Shown: positions 46,751 through 55,737, counted from the first letter of the stretch. The stretch is DNA of 64,000 nucleotides from Acidovorax radicis (GCF_020510705.1 NZ_CP075184.1:2728001-2792000), one strand, 5' to 3'. Notes: a model not told the origin generated them from the sequence alone. Numbers and translations are program-made.

Positions 46751-47053
46751 TCAACGGCGCGCGAGCAAAAAACCGACCAATGCGCCTACCGCCAGAGCCG
46801 CACCGGCCACACGCCATGGCTCGTCGTGGGCGTAACGATCAGCTGCCAAGGCCGCATCTTTGGCTTGTCGGGCGGCATCTTGCGCGGCACGGACGGCCGA
46901 TTCGCGAACGTTGTGCATGCCGTCGTCAAGGCGTTGGCGCAGCAGCTTGATTTCTGGCACCGCATCCAGATCCTTGTTGGACAGCAGGCCTCGCAGGTCG
47001 GAGACCAGTTTTTCAAGTTCGCCTTGAGTGGTGGTGATTTCTGGAGACGTCAT
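46751..47053 (-). CDS. DUF883 family protein (ElaB/YqjD type)
   Basis: 100 residues from ATG 47053, with AAAGG ahead of it; upstream in-frame codons to 47173 are not family-like. A long soluble helix (GELEKLVSDLRGLLSNKDLD ... AQDAARQAKDAALAADRY) is followed by HDEPWRVAGAALAVGALVGF LLARR-type membrane anchor, the hallmark of ElaB/YqjD proteins that tether ribosomes to the membrane in stationary phase in E. coli. First gene of the three-gene operon. Confidence 0.9.
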   Translation of the reverse strand: MTSPEITTTQGELEKLVSDLRGLLSNKDLDAVPEIKLLRQRLDDGMHNVRESAVRAAQDAARQAKDAALAADRYAHDEPWRVAGAALAVGALVGFLLARR

Positions 47054-47188
47054 ACAAGCCTTTCTGTGGATCAACAAAATACCGGTGGCTAACGAAACAA
47101 TATTAGAGCCCATCTTAGCCACATGGTTAGAGACCCCTCGTAGGACGAGGGCGACAGCGGTTGCGGATTGCAAATCACTTGCTGAAAA

Positions 47189-48286
47189 TCAAATAAGTGC
47201 AGCCACGTGCTCGCCAATCGCCAGAGCACTTGTCAATCCAGGGGACTCGATACCAAACAGATTCACCAAACCCGCCACGCCGTGGACCAACGGCCCCTGG
47301 ATCACAAAATCCGCGGCGGGCGCCTCTGGGCCATGGATTTTGGGGCGTATGCCCGCATAAGCGGGTGCCAGCGCTCCGTCGCGCAGCGCCGGCCAGTACT
47401 TGCGCACCTCTGCATAAAACGCGTCTCCGCGGGTGGCATCGACTAACAAGTCGTCGGCTGAATCGACCCATTGCACATCAGGCCCGAATTTCGCCTGGCC
47501 TCCCAGGTCGAGTGTCAGATGCACCCCCAGGCCGGCCGCTTCAGGCACCGGATAAATCAAGTGACTGAAGGGTGCCTTGCCAACCAGCGAGAAGTAGCTG
47601 CCCTTGGCGTAATGGGCCACCGGAATATGCGCGGGGTCCAGGCCAGCAAAATGCGCGGCCAGCATCGGAGCGTGCAGCCCTGCCGCGTTCACTACGGTTC
47701 TTGCATGCACTTGGGTGCCATCTTTTGCTACCAATTTTATAGCTAATGGCGAAATATCAGCAAGCGCTAGAGGCGAATTCATTGCCACGATCCCACCCGC
47801 GTGTTCCAGATCTCCTTGCAGCGCAAGCATCAAGGCGTGGCTATCCACAATACCGGTGCTGGGTGAATACAGCGCACCGACACATTCGAGCGCGGGCTCC
47901 AGCGCCAGCACCTCCGAGCGGCTGAGCCACTGCAGATCGTTCACTCCATTGACCCGAGCCCGCTGCTGGATGGACTCCAGGCTGGCGAGCTGCGTGGCCG
48001 AGGTGGCCACCAGCAATTTTCCGCAACGGCGATGGGGTACGCCACGTTCCGCGCAATAGGCGTAAAGCAACTCCTTGCCTTGCACACACAAACGGGCTTT
48101 CAACGAGCCCGGGGGGTAGTAAATCCCGGCGTGAATCACCTCGCTGTTGCGCGAACTAATGCCCGTTCCAATAGCGCCCGCAGCCTCCAGCACCATGACA
48201 TCGCGCCCACGTAGCGCCAAGGCCCGTGCAACGGCCAGGCCCACCACGCCTGCACCAATCACCACACAATCGAGCACATCTGTCAT
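47189..48286 (-). CDS. FAD-dependent oxidoreductase, LhgO/DAO family
   Basis: 365 residues from ATG 48286, chosen because GGAGG lies at the right distance; the frame to 48367 is leader. The FAD loop is [20 protein letters not shown] (glycines 11-16) with the acidic [25 protein letters not shown], then GKLLVATS and [20 protein letters not shown] resemble L-2-hydroxyglutarate oxidase (LhgO). It probably oxidises a 2-hydroxy acid and feeds electrons to quinone. Residues [20 protein letters not shown] in the middle are encoded by a palindromic-repeat copy. Confidence 0.88.
   Translation of the reverse strand: MTDVLDCVVIGAGVVGLAVARALALRGRDVMVLEAAGAIGTGISSRNSEVIHAGIYYPPGSLKARLCVQGKELLYAYCAERGVPHRRCGKLLVATSATQLASLESIQQRARVNGVNDLQWLSRSEVLALEPALECVGALYSPSTGIVDSHALMLALQGDLEHAGGIVAMNSPLALADISPLAIKLVAKDGTQVHARTVVNAAGLHAPMLAAHFAGLDPAHIPVAHYAKGSYFSLVGKAPFSHLIYPVPEAAGLGVHLTLDLGGQAKFGPDVQWVDSADDLLVDATRGDAFYAEVRKYWPALRDGALAPAYAGIRPKIHGPEAPAADFVIQGPLVHGVAGLVNLFGIESPGLTSALAIGEHVAALI
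47727..47774 (-). repeat. palindromic-repeat copy inside the LhgO-like gene
   Basis: On the plus strand GCTACCAATTTTATAGCTAA, then TGGCGAAATATCAGC, then AAGCGCTAGAGGC. The 17-base end CAGCAAGCGCTAGAGGC is identical to the intergenic copy before folD. The coding strand reads it in frame without a stop ([16 protein letters not shown]). Confidence 0.75.
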
Positions 48287-48415
48287 CTCAGCCTCCGCAT
48301 TGAAATCCAGAGGGGTACATCGTCCGGCCTGCTTCAACGCTGCGGCAGACAACGGTACAGCAGGCAATCACGACGTCGCCCCACTCTTTAACGACTCCAG
48401 CGCAGTTCACCATTG

Positions 48416-49453
48416 TTAAGTTTGCTCAAACCCGTCAATCACGTTGACAGCGTTGGTTCCCAGTTCCGCAGCGGCGTAACCGCCTTCAAGCACAAACACA
48501 GTCGGTAGCCCAAGCCTTGCGAGCCGTTCGCCGAGACGGGTGAAATCAGACGACGCTAACGAAAAACGAGAAATCGGATCGCCCTCGAAAGTGTCGAGAC
48601 CCAGGGACACCACAAGCCCATCAGCGCGGTAAGCGGCGATACGGTGGCAAGCCGTGTCCAGCGCATCCCGCCAAGTCTGCGCACTTGTGCCCGCTGGCAG
48701 CGGCACGTTCAGATTGAATCCTGCGCCTGGTCCCTCGCCGGTTTCGTCTGCATGGCCCAGATAAAAAGGGTACTCGGTGCGAGGGTCGCCATGAATGCTG
48801 ATGAACAACACATCGTCGCGTCGATAAAAAATGCTCTGCGTCCCGTTGCCATGGTGATAGTCCACATCCAAGACCACAACCCGCTGAGCGCCATTCCCCA
48901 GCAGGGTTTGTGCGGCGACGGCTGCATTGTTCAGAAAGCAGTACCCGCCCATGAAATCGGAACCTGCATGATGCCCCGGCGGACGCGTGCAGCAGAACGC
49001 GGACGACGCCCCGTGCGCAACAAGATTGGCGGCGCTGGCAGCAGCATCCGCCCCCGCCTTGGCCGCCGCCCATGTTCCGGCAGCCATCGGCGTTCCGTTG
49101 TCCATCGAATACAAACCCAGCCGGGCCACAAAATTGTCTGGCTCGACATCGCTGCGCAATGAGCGCACCGGCCATACCGACGGAAACGGCTGCACCAGTG
49201 CATTGGCCGGATCAAGTGCCAGCCATTGCTGCCAGGCTGTCTGCAAAAAGGCGAGGTAGCGCGGTGCATGGACCTGACCCAGCACCTCCATGCTGTCCAC
49301 ATCTGGGGGCCGCAAGGGGTGGTTTCTCATGCGCAGCGCTTCTTCCACATAGTCCAAGCGCGCTGGTGTCTCGAAACATGGCACCCGCTCACCACGGTAA
49401 AACTCGTGTTCGGGCGCGTGGCCTTGGTGCAAAGGGTTATGAAAAGCGATCAT
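48416..49453 (-). CDS. histone-deacetylase-family amidohydrolase
   Basis: 345 residues from ATG 49453. Class II HDAC/acetylpolyamine amidohydrolase features: RPPGHHAGSDFMGGYCFLNN with the His161/His162 charge-relay pair, zinc ligands Asp198 and His200 in VLDVDYHHGNGTQ, ISIHGDPRTEYPFYLGHADE and SLGLDTFEGDPIS with the last zinc Asp. It should remove acyl groups from acetylated polyamines or lysine-like substrates in the cytosol. An upstream 60-codon frame overlaps its start by four bases. Confidence 0.93.
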   Translation of the reverse strand: MIAFHNPLHQGHAPEHEFYRGERVPCFETPARLDYVEEALRMRNHPLRPPDVDSMEVLGQVHAPRYLAFLQTAWQQWLALDPANALVQPFPSVWPVRSLRSDVEPDNFVARLGLYSMDNGTPMAAGTWAAAKAGADAAASAANLVAHGASSAFCCTRPPGHHAGSDFMGGYCFLNNAAVAAQTLLGNGAQRVVVLDVDYHHGNGTQSIFYRRDDVLFISIHGDPRTEYPFYLGHADETGEGPGAGFNLNVPLPAGTSAQTWRDALDTACHRIAAYRADGLVVSLGLDTFEGDPISRFSLASSDFTRLGERLARLGLPTVFVLEGGYAAAELGTNAVNVIDGFEQT

Positions 49454-49632
49454 GTGGAACAAGAAGGTAGGTGATTGCGTGGTGGTTCCACTCTGCACTG
49501 TAGCGCCTCCCATGCCACCGCGATCCCAGCTGTGATGGGGTGCTCGCTGTCTTGTTTTCTCAGTGGGGGCAAAGCCGACTCAGATACCACTACACGACCA
49601 TCCACATTGACGATGGCGTACACCTGCCGCAT
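49450..49632 (-). CDS. possible 60-aa leader ORF overlapping the deacetylase start
   Basis: It runs from ATG 49632 (MRQVYAIVNVDGRVVVSESA) to a TGA that overlaps the deacetylase ATG by four bases, the arrangement of translationally coupled genes. No good ribosome site and no family is visible, and the tail (QCRVEPPRNHLPSCST) looks non-coding. It is open only by weak evidence. Confidence 0.22.
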   Translation of the reverse strand: MRQVYAIVNVDGRVVVSESALPPLRKQDSEHPITAGIAVAWEALQCRVEPPRNHLPSCST

Positions 49633-49650
49633 ACGATCACCACAAGCAAA

Positions 49651-49685
49651 AAAGCCTCTGCAGACTAAAAATCTGCAGAGGCTTT
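49651..49685 (-). terminator. intrinsic terminator downstream of the tRNA-Val genes
   Basis: AAAGCCTCTGCAGA pairs with TCTGCAGAGGCTTT across a seven-base A/T loop; on the minus strand a run of seven T residues follows. It lies six bases past the CCA of the second tRNA in the direction of transcription. Confidence 0.93.
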
Positions 49686-49690
49686 AAAAC

Positions 49691-49765
49691 TGGTGGGTGA
49701 TACATGGATCGAACATGTGACCCCTGCCGTGTGAAGGCAGTGCTCTACCGCTGAGCTAATCACCC
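49691..49765 (-). tRNA. tRNA-Val (anticodon CAC), copy 2
   Basis: On the minus strand: acceptor GGGTGAT/ATCACCC, D arm GCTC-AGCGGTA-GAGC, anticodon arm CTGCC-TTCACAC-GGCAG, T arm ACATG-TTCGATC-CATGT, encoded CCA (75 nt in all). Loop position 34-36 is CAC, reading GTG valine codons. Identical in sequence to the neighbouring copy. Confidence 0.97.
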
Positions 49766-49814
49766 ATTGCGCTGTTTTTGAATCAAAAACATCACGCAAA
49801 GGTCTGCACTAACG

Positions 49815-49889
49815 TGGTGGGTGATACATGGATCGAACATGTGACCCCTGCCGTGTGAAGGCAGTGCTCTACCGCTGAGCTAATCACCC
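49815..49889 (-). tRNA. tRNA-Val (anticodon CAC), copy 1
   Basis: 75-nt cloverleaf with encoded CCA, identical over its whole length to the copy 49 bases downstream. It is the promoter-proximal of the two and both end at one terminator, so they form a two-gene tRNA operon. Confidence 0.97.
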
Positions 49890-49910
49890 GCGTCGCTGTG
49901 ACAGCCTTCG

Positions 49911-49938
49911 ATTATGGCACAGCTTTTCAGGCTGCCAA
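49911..49938 (-). promoter_or_regulatory. probable tRNA-Val promoter inside the 3' end of dnaQ
   Basis: On the minus strand TTGGCA (49938-49933) and CATAAT (49916-49911) are separated by 16 bases, a near-consensus sigma-70 pair placed about 22 bases before the first tRNA. The -35 element lies within the last codons of dnaQ, so the tRNAs can be read independently of the isc transcript. Confidence 0.65.
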
Positions 49939-50640
49939 GACAGTTCGCCAAATTGTTTTGCCGCCACTTGCCTTGTCGATTTGTGCGAGCACATCGGTAT
50001 GCGCCGCTTGCTCGGATTCGCTGGCGCGCAACACCGGAAGGACCAGCGCACTCAAGTCCACCGCCGCTACCTTGGGCCCGCTGGTGCTGTCGTGTGTGTC
50101 GTCGCCAATTAGTAATGCGTCCTGCCCACGCGTGAGGTTGATGTACACATCAGCCAGCAGTTCGGCATCAAGCAAGGCACCATGCAATGTGCGGCCAGAG
50201 TTATCCACCCCCAGCCGGTCGCACAGTGCATCGAGCGAATTGCGTTTGCCGGGGTACATCTCCTTGGCCATGGCCAGGGTGTCGGTCACACCGGCTACGT
50301 AGCTGCCAAACGCAGGGCGTCCGATCAGCTCCAGCTCCTTGTTCAGAAAACCCACGTCGAACGCTGCGTTGTGGATGATGATCTCGGCGCCCTGAAGGTA
50401 TTCAAGGATGTCATCCACTGTTTCGGAAAATTTGGGCTTGTCTTTCAGGAACTCGTTGCTGATGCCATGCACCTTGAGAGCGTCTTCATGGCTGTTGCGA
50501 CCCGGGTTGAAGTACAGGTGCAGGTTGTTACCGGTGAGTTTGCGATTCAGAAGCTCGACACAACCGAGTTCAATGATGCGGTCACCACTGTCAGCCGATA
50601 GGCCGGTGGTTTCCGTATCCAGAACAATCTGGCGCGACAT
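49927..50640 (-). CDS. dnaQ: DNA polymerase III epsilon subunit, 3'-5' proofreading exonuclease
   Basis: 237 residues from ATG 50640; AAGGAGA precedes it. DEDDh exonuclease motifs: Exo I VLDTETTGL (Asp8, Glu10), Exo II IIHNAAFDVGFLN, Exo III RTLHGALLDAELLADVY with the general-base His. The C-terminal ~60 residues are the segment that binds the polymerase alpha subunit. It proofreads replication errors. The ATG overlaps the fdx stop by one base (TGATG), so it is co-translated with the Fe-S ferredoxin rather than paired with rnhA as in E. coli. Confidence 0.96.
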   Translation of the reverse strand: MSRQIVLDTETTGLSADSGDRIIELGCVELLNRKLTGNNLHLYFNPGRNSHEDALKVHGISNEFLKDKPKFSETVDDILEYLQGAEIIIHNAAFDVGFLNKELELIGRPAFGSYVAGVTDTLAMAKEMYPGKRNSLDALCDRLGVDNSGRTLHGALLDAELLADVYINLTRGQDALLIGDDTHDSTSGPKVAAVDLSALVLPVLRASESEQAAHTDVLAQIDKASGGKTIWRTVLAA

Positions 50641-50978
50641 CAGTGGTTCTCCTTGGCGTGGTTGATGGTGTATTTGGGGATCTCCACCACCAGGTCCTGC
50701 TGCGCCAAGATGGCCTGGCACGACAGGCGCGACTGTGGCTCCAGGCCCCAGGCGCGGTCGAGCAGATCTTCTTCCTCTTCTTGCGCGTCGTTGAGCGAGT
50801 TCAGCCCCTGCCGCACGATCACGTGGCAGGTGGTGCAGGCACAGCTCATGTCGCAGGCATGTTCTATGTTGATGTGATTCTCGAGCAGCGCTTCGCAGAT
50901 CGACGTGCCAGCGGGGGCTGTGATTTCAGCACCCTGGGGGCAATACTCGGGATGGGGAAGAATCTTGATGACAGGCAT
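50640..50978 (-). CDS. fdx: [2Fe-2S] ferredoxin of the isc system
   Basis: 112 residues. Cluster ligands are Cys42, Cys48 and Cys51 (EHACDMSCACTTCHVIV) and Cys87 (RLSCQAIL), the adrenodoxin-like pattern of Isc Fdx; Cys46 is an extra, as in E. coli. It supplies electrons for Fe-S cluster assembly on IscU. It lies 36 bases after hscA and its stop overlaps dnaQ. No iscX gene follows. Confidence 0.97.
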   Translation of the reverse strand: MPVIKILPHPEYCPQGAEITAPAGTSICEALLENHINIEHACDMSCACTTCHVIVRQGLNSLNDAQEEEEDLLDRAWGLEPQSRLSCQAILAQQDLVVEIPKYTINHAKENH

Positions 50979-51014
50979 GGGGTGGCTTTGCTCTTGTTCG
51001 CGCTGGGATCTTGG

Positions 51015-52886
51015 TCAAAGGGTCTGCACATTTTTGCCCGCCAGCGCCTGGTGGATGCCGCGGTTCATGCGCTGTGCGGCGAAGGCTTCGGTGCCGTTGG
51101 CAAGCGCCTGGGTAGCGGCTTCGATAACGGCGGCATCTTCGCTGTCGCGCTGATGGCGCAGTGACACCATCAGGGCATCAATGGCTGCACGTTCGGAGGT
51201 TGAAAGCACATCGCCATCGGCGGCCAGAGCGCTTTGCGTAGCGATGAGCATGCGATCTGCATCGACGCGAGCTTCCACCAGGGCGCGCGCTTTCATGTCC
51301 TGCGCGGCCGTCGCAAAACCCTCCTGCAGCATACGGGCTATCTGGTCGTCCGATAACCCATAAGATGGCTTGACATCTACGCGGGCCTCCACGCCGCTGC
51401 CCTGCTCTCGTGCACTGACGCTCAATAGGCCATCGGCATCGACAGTAAATGTCACGCGGATGCGCGCAGCGCCCGCCGCCATCGGCGGAATACCACGCAA
51501 TTCAAACCGCGCCAGGCTCCGGCAATCCTGGACAAGGTCACGCTCGCCCTGCACAACGTGGATGGCGAGCGCCGTCTGCCCGTCTTTGTACGTCGTGAAA
51601 TCCTGGGCTTTGGCCGTGGGAATGGTCTCGTTGCGCGCCACGATGCGCTCCACCAACCCGCCCATGGTCTCAATGCCCAGCGACAGAGGAATCACGTCCA
51701 GCAACAGAAGGTCGCCAGCGGTGTTGTTGCCAGCCAGTTGGTTGGCCTGGATGGCTGCGCCGAGCGCCACGACCTCGTCCGGGTTCAGATTGGTCAACGG
51801 CTCCGTGCCAAAAAAATCAGCCACCGCACGCTGCACCTGCGGCATGCGGGTGGAGCCGCCCACCATCACTACGCCTTTGACTTCGTCACGTGCGAGGTGC
51901 GCATCGTGCAATGCGCGGCGCACTGCGGCCATCGAGCGATCGGTCAGGGAAGCCGTGATGGCATCAAAATCCGATCGCTTGACATCAAATTGCACGCTAG
52001 CGCCCGATACATAAGCGCTAAACGCTACGGAATCAGTAGCAGTCAAAGCCTCTTTGCAGGCCCTGGCTGCCATGCGCACAGAGACCTTGTCGGTGGACGT
52101 GCTGACCTGCAGGTTCAGTTGCTGCAACACCCAGTCAGCCAAGGCCGCGTCGTAGTCGTCACCACCCAGCGCAGAATCACCGCCCGTGGCAATCACTTCA
52201 AACACGCCCTGGGTCAGGCGAAGAATGGAGATGTCGAACGTGCCACCACCCAGGTCATACACGGCATAAATGCCTTCACTGGCGTTGTCGAGGCCGTAGG
52301 CAATCGCGGCCGCAGTGGGTTCGTTGATCAGGCGCAACAAATGAATGCCGGCCAGTTTGGCCGCGTCTTTAGTGGCCTGGCGCTGGGCATCATCAAAGTA
52401 GGCCGGCACGGTGATCACCGCGCCATACAGGTCATCATTGAAGGTGTCTTCGGCGCGATAACGCAGCGTTGCCAGTATCTCGGCGCTGACTTCCACTGGC
52501 GACTTGGCACCATCCACCGTGGCGATGCTGACCATGCCTTGCACGCCCTCATCCCCGGCAGATACAAAGTCGTAAGGCAGCTTGCCCGCCTCGGCCACGT
52601 CCTTGAGGCCACGCCCCATGAACCGTTTCACGGACGCGATGGTGTTGCGGGCATCCAGAGGCTGGGAGGCAACGGCGTCGTAACCAATTTCCCGGCCACC
52701 GTTGTCGAGGTAGCGCACCACGGAGGGCAGCAGCACCCTTCCCTTCGCATCTGGCAGGCACTCGGACACACCATTGCGCACGGCGGCCACCAGGGAATGG
52801 GTGGTGCCCAGGTCAATACCTACGGCAATGCGCCGCTGGTGTGGGTCGGGGGACTGGCCGGGTTCGGAAATCTGCAAAAGCGCCAT
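51015..52886 (-). CDS. hscA: Fe-S assembly chaperone HscA (Hsp70 family)
   Basis: 623 residues from ATG 52886; the frame to 52952 is leader. The Hsp70 ATPase has IDLGTTHS (24-31), [45 protein letters not shown] and [11 protein letters not shown]; the substrate-binding domain follows from ~400. It uses ATP to help transfer clusters from IscU with HscB. Residues ~283-301 ([18 protein letters not shown] region of the ATPase domain) are encoded by a palindromic-repeat copy. Order after hscB and before fdx is canonical. Confidence 0.97.
   Translation of the reverse strand: MALLQISEPGQSPDPHQRRIAVGIDLGTTHSLVAAVRNGVSECLPDAKGRVLLPSVVRYLDNGGREIGYDAVASQPLDARNTIASVKRFMGRGLKDVAEAGKLPYDFVSAGDEGVQGMVSIATVDGAKSPVEVSAEILATLRYRAEDTFNDDLYGAVITVPAYFDDAQRQATKDAAKLAGIHLLRLINEPTAAAIAYGLDNASEGIYAVYDLGGGTFDISILRLTQGVFEVIATGGDSALGGDDYDAALADWVLQQLNLQVSTSTDKVSVRMAARACKEALTATDSVAFSAYVSGASVQFDVKRSDFDAITASLTDRSMAAVRRALHDAHLARDEVKGVVMVGGSTRMPQVQRAVADFFGTEPLTNLNPDEVVALGAAIQANQLAGNNTAGDLLLLDVIPLSLGIETMGGLVERIVARNETIPTAKAQDFTTYKDGQTALAIHVVQGERDLVQDCRSLARFELRGIPPMAAGAARIRVTFTVDADGLLSVSAREQGSGVEARVDVKPSYGLSDDQIARMLQEGFATAAQDMKARALVEARVDADRMLIATQSALAADGDVLSTSERAAIDALMVSLRHQRDSEDAAVIEAATQALANGTEAFAAQRMNRGIHQALAGKNVQTL
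51994..52040 (-). repeat. palindromic-repeat copy inside hscA
   Basis: On the coding strand GCTACTGATTCCGTAGC, then GTTTAGCGCTTATG, then TATCGGGCGCTAGCG. The GCTACTGATTC arm and the AGCGCTTAT(n)GCGCTAG palindrome match the long form of the intergenic repeat. It is read in the orientation opposite to the copies in lpdA, aceF and the LhgO-like gene. Confidence 0.65.
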
Positions 52887-52964
52887 GAAAATTGGGTTCT
52901 CTACGTGGTGGAGCACGGCATCACAACAGCCGGCATCCAAAGGGAAAAACAAAATCGCTCGGCG

Positions 52965-53483
52965 CTATTGTCCCAGTTGCTCCCGGCGACGTTCAATGTC
53001 GTCGGCAAATCGCGCAATGAACATGAGGGCTCTGACACAGCGCGCAGCGCCCGCGTAATCGTGCTGCAGATCGATCAGCTGCTCTAACTGCGCCAGCGCT
53101 TCGCGGCGGGCCTGGCCAACACCATCCTCCAGGGCATCCAGCGCATCGTCAGCCTGTGCTTCTTCCAGCGCTTCGCGCCATTCCATCTGCTGCATCAGGA
53201 AGGCGGCGGGCATGGCGGTGTTGTCCTCCGCGCGAATGGGCGCTCCGTGCAATTCGCACAGGTACGCAGCGCGGCGCATCGGATCTTTCAGGCGCTGGTA
53301 AGCCTCATTGATGCGCACGGACCATTGCATGGCCACACGCTGGGCCGCCGCACCTTGGGCTGCAAATTTGTCCGGGTGGGCTCCGCGCTGCAGCTCTTTC
53401 CAGCGCGCATCAATCGCAGCCCGATCTTGCACAAAACGCTGCACGAGGCCAAAGAGTTCAAAGTCGTCAGATTGCAGGTTCAT
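52965..53483 (-). CDS. hscB: Fe-S assembly co-chaperone HscB (J domain)
   Basis: 172 residues from ATG 53483 (an in-frame start four codons earlier is possible). The J-domain HPD motif is at 36-38 (GAHPDKF), followed by VRINEAYQRLKDPMRRAAYL. The C-terminal three-helix domain (~90-172; MEWREALEEAQ) binds IscU. It stimulates HscA ATPase. A terminator separates it from iscA, so hscB may start a second transcription unit. Confidence 0.96.
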   Translation of the reverse strand: MNLQSDDFELFGLVQRFVQDRAAIDARWKELQRGAHPDKFAAQGAAAQRVAMQWSVRINEAYQRLKDPMRRAAYLCELHGAPIRAEDNTAMPAAFLMQQMEWREALEEAQADDALDALEDGVGQARREALAQLEQLIDLQHDYAGAARCVRALMFIARFADDIERRREQLGQ

Positions 53484-53525
53484 GCCAACAGCCAAATGGG
53501 TTCAGATCGCAACAGGTCAGTACAA

Positions 53526-53559
53526 CAAAAAACCGCCAGCACGAAGCGCGATGGCGGTT
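53526..53559 (-). terminator. intrinsic terminator inside the isc cluster, between iscA and hscB
   Basis: On the minus strand AACCGCCA pairs with TGGCGGTT around a 13-base loop containing an inner GCGC(TTCG)GC-type hairpin, then TTTTGTTG. It is placed between the iscA stop and hscB, so it can end iscRSUA... only if the reading direction is considered: genes run right to left, so transcripts leaving iscA meet it before hscB. Confidence 0.75.
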
Positions 53560-53587
53560 GAACGGTACAGCAGCCAAAGGCGTACTC

Positions 53588-53911
53588 TCAGACGCGGAAG
53601 CTTTCTCCACAACCACAACGGTCACGTTCGTTGGGGTTATTGAACTTGAAGCCCTCGTTCAGGCCTTCACGCACAAAATCCAACTCGGTACCATCGATGT
53701 ATGCAAGGCTCTTGGGGTCAATCAGCACCTTGACTCCGTGGTTTTCAAACACGATGTCTTCGGGTTCACTGTCATCGACATATTCGAGCTTGTAGGCAAG
53801 CCCCGAACAGCCGGTGGTTTTCACACCCAGACGCACACCCAGCCCTTTCCCACGGCGGGAAAGGTAGCGGTTCACGTGCCGGGCGGCGGCTTCTGTCAGC
53901 GTAATGGCCAT
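53588..53911 (-). CDS. iscA: Fe-S assembly A-type carrier IscA
   Basis: 107 residues from ATG 53911. The three A-type cysteines are Cys35 (TTGCSGLAY), Cys99 and Cys101 (RCGCGESF). It carries iron or [4Fe-4S] clusters to target apoproteins. It starts 29 bases after iscU and is followed by an intrinsic terminator. Confidence 0.97.
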   Translation of the reverse strand: MAITLTEAAARHVNRYLSRRGKGLGVRLGVKTTGCSGLAYKLEYVDDSEPEDIVFENHGVKVLIDPKSLAYIDGTELDFVREGLNEGFKFNNPNERDRCGCGESFRV

Positions 53912-53940
53912 ATCAGTCACTCCGTCGCTCGCCCACCCGC

Positions 53941-54342
53941 TCAGGCAGCGGTTGCGGCCAGCGAATGTTTGGTCTTGTAGTCCAGAACAGCCGCCTTGAT
54001 GGCATCTTCGGCCAGGATGGAGCAGTGAATCTTGACGGGTGGCAGAGCCAGTTCCTGTGCGATTTCGCTGTTCTTGAGCGCCGCTGCTTCGTCGAGTGTC
54101 TTGCCCTTGACCCATTCGGTCACGAGCGACGATGACGCAATGGCCGAGCCGCACCCATAAGTCTTGAAACGCGCATCCTCGATCACCCCGGTTTCGGGAT
54201 TGACCTTGATCTGCAACTTCATCACGTCGCCGCAGGCAGGAGCGCCCACCATGCCGGTGCCCACCGAATCGTCACCTTTATCGAAGGAACCGACATTGCG
54301 GGGGTTTTCGTAGTGGTCAACCACTTTGTCAGAGTAAGCCAT
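53941..54342 (-). CDS. iscU: Fe-S cluster scaffold IscU
   Basis: 133 residues. Scaffold cysteines Cys37 (GAPACGDV), Cys64 (TYGCGSAIA) and Cys107 ([10 protein letters not shown]), and the LPPVK motif (100-104) recognised by HscA, are all present. Clusters are built here from IscS sulfur. It starts 48 bases after the iscS stop. Confidence 0.98.
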   Translation of the reverse strand: MAYSDKVVDHYENPRNVGSFDKGDDSVGTGMVGAPACGDVMKLQIKVNPETGVIEDARFKTYGCGSAIASSSLVTEWVKGKTLDEAAALKNSEIAQELALPPVKIHCSILAEDAIKAAVLDYKTKHSLAATAA

Positions 54343-54390
54343 GATGTGTACCTCTCAAATCTTCAGAAATCTGCAAAAAACTTCGCGAAT

Positions 54391-55611
54391 TCAGTGCGCC
54401 GCCCACTGGATGGTGCTGATGTCGATGCCATCCTTGTACATCTCCCACAGCGGGCTCAACTCGCGCAGACGAGCCACGTTTTCGCGGATGGTGGAGATGG
54501 CGTAGTCGATCTCTTCTTCAGTCGTGAAGCGGCCAATGGTCATGCGCAGGCTGCTGTGCGCCAATTCATCGCTACGGCCCAGGGCGCGCAACACGTAGCT
54601 GGGCTCCAGGCTCGCAGACGTGCAGGCTGAACCCGACGACACGGCCAAACCCTTGATCCCCATGATGAGCGACTCGCCTTCGACGAAGTTGAAGCTCATG
54701 TTGAGGTTTTGAGGCACACGGTGCTCGATGCTGCCGTTGATGAACACCTGTTCGATGTCCTTGAGGCCATCCAGCAGGCGCTGTTGCAAAGCTTTCGCCT
54801 TGGCATTGCCCTCAGCCATTTCTTCCTTGGCGATGCGAAATGCCTCGCCCATACCCACGATCTGGTGCGTGGGCAAGGTGCCAGAGCGCATGCCACGCTC
54901 ATGCCCCCCGCCATGCATCTGCGCTTCCAGGCGCACCCGGGGCTTGCGGCGCACGAACAAAGCACCTATACCTTTGGGGCCATAGGTCTTGTGCGCCGTC
55001 ATGCTCATCAGATCGATGGGCAGAACATCCATGTCGATGGCCACGCGACCGGTGGCCTGGGCCGCATCGACGTGCAGCAAAATGCCCTTTTCACGGCACA
55101 GCGCACCAATGGCCGGAATGTCCTGGATCACACCGATCTCATTGTTCACAAACAGGATGCTGATCAGAATCGTGTCTGGGCGAATGGCAGCCTTCAGCGC
55201 CTCCATGTTCACCAGGCCGTCTTCCTGGACATCAAGATAGGTCACGTCAAACCCCTGGCGCTCCAGCTCACGCATCGTGTCCAGTACCGCCTTGTGTTCG
55301 GTTTTGAGCGTGATGAGGTGTTTGCCCTTGCCTTTGTAGAACTGGGCGGCCCCCTTGAGCGCCAGATTGATGGATTCGGTAGCGCCACTGGTCCAGACGA
55401 TCTCACGCGGATCGGCATGGATCAGGTCAGCCACTTGCACACGCGCCTTTTCCACAGCCTCTTCGGCCTCCCAGCCCCACGCATGGCTGCGCGATGCGGG
55501 GTTGCCGAAATGCTCGCGCAACCAGGGAATCATGGCGTCCACCACGCGGGGATCTACCGGTGTGGTGGCGCCATAGTCGAGATAGATAGGAAAGTGCGGG
55601 GTCGTGTCCAT
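54391..55611 (-). CDS. iscS: cysteine desulfurase IscS
   Basis: 406 residues. The PLP lysine is Lys208 in [17 protein letters not shown] around 182-185 holds the PLP pyridine; the mobile-loop Cys330 is in [15 protein letters not shown]. The C-terminal end [16 protein letters not shown] is as in E. coli IscS, for IscU binding. It moves sulfur from cysteine to IscU and tRNA-thiolation proteins. Its leader, between iscR and iscS, contains an 11-copy heptamer array. Confidence 0.98.
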   Translation of the reverse strand: MDTTPHFPIYLDYGATTPVDPRVVDAMIPWLREHFGNPASRSHAWGWEAEEAVEKARVQVADLIHADPREIVWTSGATESINLALKGAAQFYKGKGKHLITLKTEHKAVLDTMRELERQGFDVTYLDVQEDGLVNMEALKAAIRPDTILISILFVNNEIGVIQDIPAIGALCREKGILLHVDAAQATGRVAIDMDVLPIDLMSMTAHKTYGPKGIGALFVRRKPRVRLEAQMHGGGHERGMRSGTLPTHQIVGMGEAFRIAKEEMAEGNAKAKALQQRLLDGLKDIEQVFINGSIEHRVPQNLNMSFNFVEGESLIMGIKGLAVSSGSACTSASLEPSYVLRALGRSDELAHSSLRMTIGRFTTEEEIDYAISTIRENVARLRELSPLWEMYKDGIDISTIQWAAH

Positions 55612-55660
55612 GGCTGGCTCAGTGAATGTCTCTGGCTGGCAAAAAGAGAAGCAGAGAAAC

Positions 55661-55737
55661 GGGTAAGGGGTAACGGGTAACGGGTAACGGGTAACGGGTA
55701 AGGGGTAAGGGGTAAGGGGTAAGGGGTAAGGGGTAAG
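55661..55737. repeat. 11-copy heptamer tandem array (GGGTAAG / GGGTAAC) between iscR and iscS
   Basis: Eleven head-to-tail 7-base units: one GGGTAAG, four GGGTAAC, then six GGGTAAG, on the plus strand (77 bases). In the minus-strand mRNA this is a run of CTTACCC/GTTACCC. No secondary structure beyond the repeat is obvious and no reading frame there looks real. A similar but solitary AGTAAGGGGTAGC occurs at 58696-58708 ahead of uvrB. Confidence 0.97.
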
